Positions 57,924 through 64,000 of a DNA stretch of 64,000 nucleotides are shown piece after piece; the stretch's first letter is position 1; every line of letters begins with the position of its first letter. A program made the position numbers and the translations under genes. Below the pieces are notes generated by a model. The model was not told the DNA's origin and ran no database searches. It was given only the letters and a program-made list of their open reading frames with translations. This DNA comes from Flavobacteriaceae bacterium. Its GTDB lineage: Bacteria > Bacteroidota > Bacteroidia > Flavobacteriales > Flavobacteriaceae. The stretch is from NCBI GenBank assembly GCA_024743095.1, contig JANSXF010000019.1, positions 1 to 64,000 on the forward strand, read 5' to 3'.

Positions 57924-58925
57924 ATGGAAGAAAACACTACTATTGATATTAGTGCTGTGAATGAGAAAATTGCCCAAGAAAGCGCTTTTATTGACCTTTT
58001 AAGGGTTGAAATGAACAAAGCGATAGTAGGGCAGAACCACATGGTGGAACGTCTGTTGATAGGCCTTTTGGGAAAAGGGCATATTCTGCTCGAAGGTGTG
58101 CCCGGATTGGCAAAGACTTTGGCCATAAATACATTGGCGAAAGCTGTGAAAGGCAGTTTCAGCAGAATACAGTTTACTCCGGATCTTTTGCCGGCCGACG
58201 TTATTGGTACCTTGATCTACAATATCAAAGAGAACGATTTCTCCATTAAAAAAGGGCCCATCTTTGCCAATTTCGTTTTGGCCGATGAGATCAACAGGGC
58301 CCCTGCAAAAGTACAGTCCGCACTCTTGGAGGCCATGCAGGAAAAGCAGGTGACCATTGGTGATGAAACCTTTATTCTGGACAGGCCCTTTTTGGTAATG
58401 GCCACACAAAACCCTGTGGAGCAAGAAGGCACCTATCCACTTCCAGAGGCACAAGTAGACCGATTTATGTTGAAAACTGTAATCGACTATCCAAAACTCA
58501 ATGAGGAACAACTCATCATTCGTCAAAATCTAAAAGGTGCAACCGAGGCCGTAAATCCCGTGGTTTCCTTGGAGCAGATTTTAAGGGCCCAAGAAACTGT
58601 TGGAGAGGTTTATATGGACGAGAAAATCGAAAAATATATACTCGACCTTATCTTCGCAACGCGTTATCCCGAAAAATATAATTTGGAAAGCCTAAAGCCA
58701 TTGATCAGCTTTGGGGCATCACCAAGGGGTAGCATCAACTTGGCCAAAGCCTCCAAGTGCTATGCGTTCATCAAGCGAAGAGGTTATGTGGTTCCCGAAG
58801 ATGTAAGGGCCGTAGTCCATGATGTACTGCGTCACCGTATCGGAATCACTTACGAGGCGGAGGCAGAAAATATTACTTCAGAAGAAATCATCAACAAGAT
58901 TGTAAACGAGGTAGAAGTGCCTTAG
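57924..58925 (+). CDS. MoxR-family AAA+ ATPase
   Basis: GKGHILLEGVPGLAKTLAINTLAKAV; ADEINRAPAKVQSALLEAMQEKQVTIGDETF; MATQNPVEQEGTYPLPEAQ. Confidence 0.97.
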   Translation: MEENTTIDISAVNEKIAQESAFIDLLRVEMNKAIVGQNHMVERLLIGLLGKGHILLEGVPGLAKTLAINTLAKAVKGSFSRIQFTPDLLPADVIGTLIYNIKENDFSIKKGPIFANFVLADEINRAPAKVQSALLEAMQEKQVTIGDETFILDRPFLVMATQNPVEQEGTYPLPEAQVDRFMLKTVIDYPKLNEEQLIIRQNLKGATEAVNPVVSLEQILRAQETVGEVYMDEKIEKYILDLIFATRYPEKYNLESLKPLISFGASPRGSINLAKASKCYAFIKRRGYVVPEDVRAVVHDVLRHRIGITYEAEAENITSEEIINKIVNEVEVP

Positions 58926-58987
58926 CGGTTCAATGTTTATCGGAAATAAGTAGCAATACTTTAACCAACCCGAAAACCTATTTTTTT

Positions 58988-59863
58988 TTGAACCAAATGG
59001 ATACAAAGGAACTACTAAAGAAAGTACGCAAAATTGAAATCAAGACCCGACGTCTTTCCGACCATATTTTTGGTGGGGAATACCACTCTACGTTCAAAGG
59101 TCGGGGGATGACCTTCAGCGAGGTACGCCAGTATCAGTTCGGGGACGATGTGCGAAGCATTGACTGGAACGTGACCGCGCGTTACAACGAACCCTACGTA
59201 AAGGTATTTGAAGAAGAACGGGAGCTTACCATGATGCTGATGGTGGATGTGAGCGGGTCCGAGCTTTTTGGCACTTCCAACCAGTTCAAAAAAGAAATTG
59301 TCACCGAAATCTCTGCTACCCTCGCGTTTTCGGCACTTCAGAACAACGATAAGGTGGGAGTGATTTTATTTTCCGATGAAGTGGAACTTTTTATCCCGCC
59401 AAAAAAGGGGAAAAGCCACGTACTTAGAATTATTAGGGAATTGTTGGAGTTTCAGCCAAAAAGCAGTAAGACCAATCTGGCGGGGGCATTAAAGTTCCTC
59501 ACCAACGTGATGAAGAAAAAAGCCATTGTTTTTGTGCTCTCGGATTTTATCACCGATGATTACGACAATACCCTCCGCATTGTAGGCAATAAACACGACG
59601 TGACCGGCATACGGGTTTATGATCAGCGAGAAGAAACCATCCCAAACTTGGGAATGGTTCAAATGCAGGATGCCGAAACCGGTGAAATCCAATTGGTGAA
59701 CACCCAATCCAAGCAAGTGCGTTCAGCATACGGGCAACATTATAAGGACAAAGTAGCCTATTTCACCAACGCCTTCAATAAATCGGGGTGTGGTGTAATC
59801 AATTGTCGGGCGGACGAAAGTTACGTGAAAAAGCTATTGGGGTATTTTAAACGAAGAGGATAA
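58988..59863 (+). CDS. DUF58 domain protein
   Basis: YHSTFKGRGMTFSEVRQYQFGDDVRSIDWNVTARYNEPYVKVFEEERELTMMLMVDVSGS. Confidence 0.95.
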   Translation: MNQMDTKELLKKVRKIEIKTRRLSDHIFGGEYHSTFKGRGMTFSEVRQYQFGDDVRSIDWNVTARYNEPYVKVFEEERELTMMLMVDVSGSELFGTSNQFKKEIVTEISATLAFSALQNNDKVGVILFSDEVELFIPPKKGKSHVLRIIRELLEFQPKSSKTNLAGALKFLTNVMKKKAIVFVLSDFITDDYDNTLRIVGNKHDVTGIRVYDQREETIPNLGMVQMQDAETGEIQLVNTQSKQVRSAYGQHYKDKVAYFTNAFNKSGCGVINCRADESYVKKLLGYFKRRG

Positions 59864-61524
59864 TGCAAATGGACGGTCTACATAAACTAAGAAGCATAAA
59901 AAAGTTCCAATCCATTTTGGGCACTTCCCTGTTTCTGATGCTTTTGCCCGTGGCCGGTTTCTCCCAAACCGAACCCAAGGTAGATGCTGAAGTGGACACC
60001 TTGGCCATCAAAATAGGGGAACAGATACAATACAAGATTACCGTTGAAGCTGATTCGACCGATGTGGTTTTCTTTCCCGAAGGACAAACCTTCTCCCCAC
60101 TTGAGACGGTGGAGGCAATCATGTCCGATACCATCAAAAACAATGACAAGGTCATTCTTCAAAAAATATATTCGCTTACACAGTTCGATAGCGGTGCATA
60201 CACCATTCCACCACAACGAATCGCCATCAACGAGCAGCCTTTTTTCACAGATTCCTTTCAAGTAAAGGTAGCCGATGTCGTGGTTGACACCACCAAACAA
60301 AAAATGTACGACATAAAGCCATTGACCCAGGTCGACAGGAGTACCGCCGATATGTGGCTCACCGCACTTTGGATTCTTTTGGGACTCATTGTAATCGGTG
60401 CAGCGGTCTATTGGTTCTTTTTACGAAAAAAACCTTTGACCGAGGAAGAAAAAGTAGCATTGCTGCCACCCTACGACCGAGCTTTGATGGAACTGAAAAA
60501 ACTGGAAAATTCCAGGTACCTCATACAGGATGAGTACAAACAGTACTATTCCGAGCTTACCGATATTGTTCGATCCTACTTGGAGGAAGATGTGCACGTG
60601 ACGGCAATGGAAAGCACCACCTCGGAGCTCATCACCAAATTGGAAATGTTGCGGGACGCCGGGGAAATCAAATTGGAGGACGAGACCATTCAACAATTTC
60701 AAAAAATATTGCAAACTGCGGATTTGGTGAAGTTTGCCAAAAACAAACCAGCATCATCCGTTGCGGAACAGGATAGAAAATTGGTCGAGGAAATCGTGAC
60801 CAAAACGCACGCAGGACTTCCAGAACCGACCGAAGAGGATTTGTTGTTGGACCAGGAATATCTAGAGGAACTCACCAAGAAAAAACAACGAAAAAGAATC
60901 TACTGGGCCGCGGCCATTTTTGCAGGATTGATTGTCCTGGGCGCAATAGGTTCAACCATTTATTTTGGCACCAAAAAAGTAAGGGACACCGTATTTGGTT
61001 ATCCCACGAAAGATTTGCTGGAAGGCGAATGGGTGGCCAGTTCCTATGGTTTCCCCCCTGTTCAATTGGAGACCCCCGAAGTACTGGTTAGGCAGGAGCC
61101 CCAACTTCCAAAGGAAACCGAAGAATTGATTAAGGAACTGCAGGCCTTTTCCTATGGTAGTTATGCGGGAATATTTTCGGTAAGTACCAGTTCCATCACA
61201 TTTAAAAACCAAGAAGAAGATCCCAAATTTGATGCAATCATCAATTCAACATTGGCCAATTTTGAACAGTTGGGCCTAAAAAATATCATCACCAAACAAG
61301 AAGAGTTCGATACCCAATCCGGTGTAAAGGGAATGAAAACCTTTGGAACAGGAACATTGGAAAGACCCAACGGCGATTCCAAAAGGGCCAAGTACAACAT
61401 ACTCACCTTTGGTGGCAAAGGATTTATACAACAAGTGGTGATCACTTGGGAAGAGGAAGATCAATATGCCGAACAGATCGTAAATCGAATATTAAGCACT
61501 TTGGACGTTAAAACACAAGCATAA
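59863..61524 (+). CDS. BatD-position protein: exported N-domain, TM, DUF4381-like segment, second TM, extra C-terminal domain
   Basis: Signal peptide to FSQTEPKVDAEVDTLAIKIGEQIQYKITVE; TMs LTALWILLGLIVIGAAVYWFFLR and WAAAIFAGLIVLGAIGSTIYF; operon position. Confidence 0.8.
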   Translation: MQMDGLHKLRSIKKFQSILGTSLFLMLLPVAGFSQTEPKVDAEVDTLAIKIGEQIQYKITVEADSTDVVFFPEGQTFSPLETVEAIMSDTIKNNDKVILQKIYSLTQFDSGAYTIPPQRIAINEQPFFTDSFQVKVADVVVDTTKQKMYDIKPLTQVDRSTADMWLTALWILLGLIVIGAAVYWFFLRKKPLTEEEKVALLPPYDRALMELKKLENSRYLIQDEYKQYYSELTDIVRSYLEEDVHVTAMESTTSELITKLEMLRDAGEIKLEDETIQQFQKILQTADLVKFAKNKPASSVAEQDRKLVEEIVTKTHAGLPEPTEEDLLLDQEYLEELTKKKQRKRIYWAAAIFAGLIVLGAIGSTIYFGTKKVRDTVFGYPTKDLLEGEWVASSYGFPPVQLETPEVLVRQEPQLPKETEELIKELQAFSYGSYAGIFSVSTSSITFKNQEEDPKFDAIINSTLANFEQLGLKNIITKQEEFDTQSGVKGMKTFGTGTLERPNGDSKRAKYNILTFGGKGFIQQVVITWEEEDQYAEQIVNRILSTLDVKTQA

Positions 61525-62523
61525 ATGTTTGAGAATATAGAATTTGCAAATCCTGAGTTTTTTTGGCTGTTATTATTGCTGCCATTGGCTTTGCTATGGT
61601 ATTTTTTCAAACGGAGAAATGAAATGGCATCCCTCCGCATCTCGAGCATCAAGGGATTTACGGTCAAAAGTTGGGCATCAAAATTAAAGCCCGTTCTTTT
61701 CGTAATCCGATTATTGGCCCTGGCGGCCATTATAACTGCGTTGGCCCGACCCCAGACAGAGGATATTTCCACACGTACAAAAACCACGAAAGGGATAGAT
61801 ATTGTGATGGCCATCGATGTATCGTCGAGTATGTTGGCACGAGACCTTAAACCAAATCGATTGATCGCCCTGAAAGAAGTGGCCGCCGATTTTATCGAAG
61901 GTCGCCCGAACGATCGTATCGGCTTGGTTAGCTATGCCGCCGAAAGCTATACCAAAACCCCTATTACCAGCGACAAGGCCATTGTGCTAAACTCTTTGGA
62001 GGAAATCACCTATGGTGTCTTGGAAGACGGTACTGCCATAGGAATGGGACTGGCTACCTCGGTAAACCGGTTAAAAGAAAGCAAGGCCATCAGTAAAGTT
62101 ATCATTCTTTTAACGGACGGTGTCAATAATTCTGGCTTTATTGAGCCTAGAACTGCTGCCGACCTAGCTGTTGAGTTTGGAATAAAAACATACACCATTG
62201 GTATCGGTACCAACGGAAATGCCTTGTCCCCCATCAGTTATAATCGAGATGGCTCCTACCGGTACGGAATGCGGCAAGTCGAAATTGATGAAGCCTTACT
62301 CGAAGAGATTGCCGAGGTTACCGGAGGAAAATATTTCCGTGCCACCGATAATGAGTCGCTTGAGGAGATCTACGATGAGATCAACAAATTGGAAAAAACG
62401 GAAATAGAAGAATTTAAATATTACAAATACGAGGAAAAATTCAGGCCATTGATTTTCTTGGCCGGAATTTTATTGTTGTTGGAATGGGGATTGCGAAACT
62501 CCATCTTTAAAAGTTTTATTTAA
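61525..62523 (+). CDS. batA: BatA-like VWA domain protein
   Basis: GIDIVMAIDVSSSMLARDLKPNRLIALKEVAADFIEGRPNDRIGLVSYAAES; TM at both ends. Confidence 0.93.
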   Translation: MFENIEFANPEFFWLLLLLPLALLWYFFKRRNEMASLRISSIKGFTVKSWASKLKPVLFVIRLLALAAIITALARPQTEDISTRTKTTKGIDIVMAIDVSSSMLARDLKPNRLIALKEVAADFIEGRPNDRIGLVSYAAESYTKTPITSDKAIVLNSLEEITYGVLEDGTAIGMGLATSVNRLKESKAISKVIILLTDGVNNSGFIEPRTAADLAVEFGIKTYTIGIGTNGNALSPISYNRDGSYRYGMRQVEIDEALLEEIAEVTGGKYFRATDNESLEEIYDEINKLEKTEIEEFKYYKYEEKFRPLIFLAGILLLLEWGLRNSIFKSFI

Positions 62524-62525
62524 GA

Positions 62526-63578
62526 ATGATCCAGTTTGACGAAAAAATATATTTCTATCTCTTGGCCATAATTCCTGTCATGGCCCTGACCTTCTTTTTT
62601 CTTCAAATTTGGAAAAAGAAAACGCAGAAACGTTTTGCCGACCTAACGTTATTGAAGCGTTTGGCCCCCAATAAGTCCAACTTTAAGTCCACACTTAAGT
62701 TGGTACTTTTATTGGCTGGAATTGCCCTTTTGGTCGTAGGGTTGGTAAATCCAAAAATCGGTACTAAGCTCGAGACGGTAAAGCGTGAGGGCGTGGACAT
62801 TGTTTTCGCCATAGACGTTTCCAAAAGTATGCTGGCGGAGGACATTGCCCCCAACCGTTTGGAAAAAGCCAAGCGCCTTGTTTCGGAGATCGTTAACCAA
62901 TTGGCCAGTGACCGTATCGGCATTATCGCCTATGCCGGTCAAGCATACCCGCAATTGCCCATTACCACGGATTACGGTGCCGCAAAAATGTTCTTGCAGA
63001 GCATGAACACCGATATGCTCTCCTCACAAGGAACCGCCATCAATGCCGCCATAGATTTGGCCAGCACCTATTATGACGACTCCCAACAAACGAACCGGGT
63101 ACTTTTTATTGTATCCGACGGGGAAGACCATTCCGAAAATTCCACCATCAATGCCGTTGAAAAGGCCACGCAAAATGGCATCCGGGTTTACACCATCGGG
63201 GTGGGACAGCAAAAAGGTGCCCCGATTCCCATAAAACGGAACGGAATCGTGGAGAGTTTAAAAAAAAATAATCAAGGTGAGGTGGTCATCACCAAGCTGA
63301 ACGAAAACGTATTGACTGAAATTGCCGACAGGGGCAATGGCGATTATATTGATGGTTCCAATACCGAAAATGCAGTGGAATACATCAAAGAAGAGCTGAA
63401 CCGAATGGACAAAACAGAGTTTGAAGCCAAACAATTTGCGGAGTACAAGGATCAATTTCAATGGTTTCTTGCCGCTGGCTTTTTATTTCTATTTTTGGAC
63501 ATCTTCGTTTTGGACAGAAAAACACAATGGTTGAAAAAACTGAATCTTTTTAATGAGCATGATGATGAACAAGATTAA
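62526..63578 (+). CDS. batB: BatB-like VWA domain protein
   Basis: GVDIVFAIDVSKSMLAEDIAPNRLEKAKRLVSEIVNQLASDRIGIIAYAGQAYPQLPITTDYGAAKMFL. Confidence 0.93.
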   Translation: MIQFDEKIYFYLLAIIPVMALTFFFLQIWKKKTQKRFADLTLLKRLAPNKSNFKSTLKLVLLLAGIALLVVGLVNPKIGTKLETVKREGVDIVFAIDVSKSMLAEDIAPNRLEKAKRLVSEIVNQLASDRIGIIAYAGQAYPQLPITTDYGAAKMFLQSMNTDMLSSQGTAINAAIDLASTYYDDSQQTNRVLFIVSDGEDHSENSTINAVEKATQNGIRVYTIGVGQQKGAPIPIKRNGIVESLKKNNQGEVVITKLNENVLTEIADRGNGDYIDGSNTENAVEYIKEELNRMDKTEFEAKQFAEYKDQFQWFLAAGFLFLFLDIFVLDRKTQWLKKLNLFNEHDDEQD

Positions 63579-64000
63579 GTTGATGTTTGGACTATTGCTA
63601 TGTTTAGGAGCGGTCCACGCACAGGATGACATTACGGAAAAAGCGAACAAAGAAGCTGAAAAGGCTTTAAAAGCTTCTACAAATCTCACCTATGAAGCCA
63701 ATGAAGAGCTAACCTCCAACGATTTTATAAACGCAGAGGCGGATTATAGAAGGGCCATATCCAAGAGCAACAAAAATGCGGCTGCCAGATATAACCTAGG
63801 AAATGCCTACTACAATAGGGAAAGCTTTGGCGAAGCCTTTGGCAGATACAAAGAAGCTAGCGATGCTGCCGAAGAAAAAGGGGAAAAGCACAAGGCGTTC
63901 CATAACATGGGCAATGTGTTCATGAAGCAAAAAGACTACAAACAAGCCGTAGAGGCCTACAAACAAGCGCTTCGGAAGAACCCCAACGACGACGAGACCC
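63559..64000 (+). CDS. batC: BatC-like TPR protein, truncated at window edge
   Basis: Frame from ATG 63559: MMMNKIKLMFGLLLCLGAVHAQDDITEKANKEAEKALKAS...AAARYNLGNAYYNRESFGEAFGRYKEA...HNMGNVFMKQKDYKQAVEAYKQALRKNPNDDET, open to end. Confidence 0.88.
   Translation, partial: MMMNKIKLMFGLLLCLGAVHAQDDITEKANKEAEKALKASTNLTYEANEELTSNDFINAEADYRRAISKSNKNAAARYNLGNAYYNRESFGEAFGRYKEASDAAEEKGEKHKAFHNMGNVFMKQKDYKQAVEAYKQALRKNPNDDET

Noticed and set aside
1-64000. CRISPR arrays, rRNA, tRNA genes, prophage
   Set aside because: No regularly spaced repeats, tRNA-like cloverleaf signatures, rRNA sequence or phage structural genes were noticed by eye; tRNAscan-SE, cmscan and CRISPR finders would be needed for proof.

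Overview
The window looks like chromosome of a Bacteroidota/Flavobacteriia bacterium, probably Flavobacteriaceae. The evidence is TonB receptors, exported proteins starting MKK..., TAnnTTTG-like promoters and Bat/MoxR synteny. It is mostly housekeeping and metabolic: pgi, uvrC, lspA, dksA-like, ileS, recO, gdhA, gpsA/glpD, kynurenine-type dioxygenases, an ALDH7-like dehydrogenase, a fructokinase-amylosucrase pair, a SulP transporter, and a MoxR-DUF58-BatD/A/B/C operon cut by the right edge. The left edge cuts an IS1182-like transposase. Accessory or decaying DNA is concentrated at about 26.2-30.0 kb: an outer-membrane-protein pseudogene, and a SMI1/KNR4-like gene that appears split around a tyrosine-recombinase fragment carrying an internal stop. 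The best candidates for undescribed biology are: (a) an unannotated 29-aa single-TM ORF at 13085-13174, downstream of a 20-bp-period direct repeat; (b) an exact 17-nt motif next to intrinsic-terminator hairpins at two unlinked loci, with a looser third, and a possible small RNA or leader at one; (c) exported VOC-YciI and DinB-like proteins next to a tandem lipoprotein operon; (d) a BatD-position protein with an extra second TM and C-terminal domain. No CRISPR array, rRNA or tRNA was recognised. Names are by-eye family recognition without database searches.
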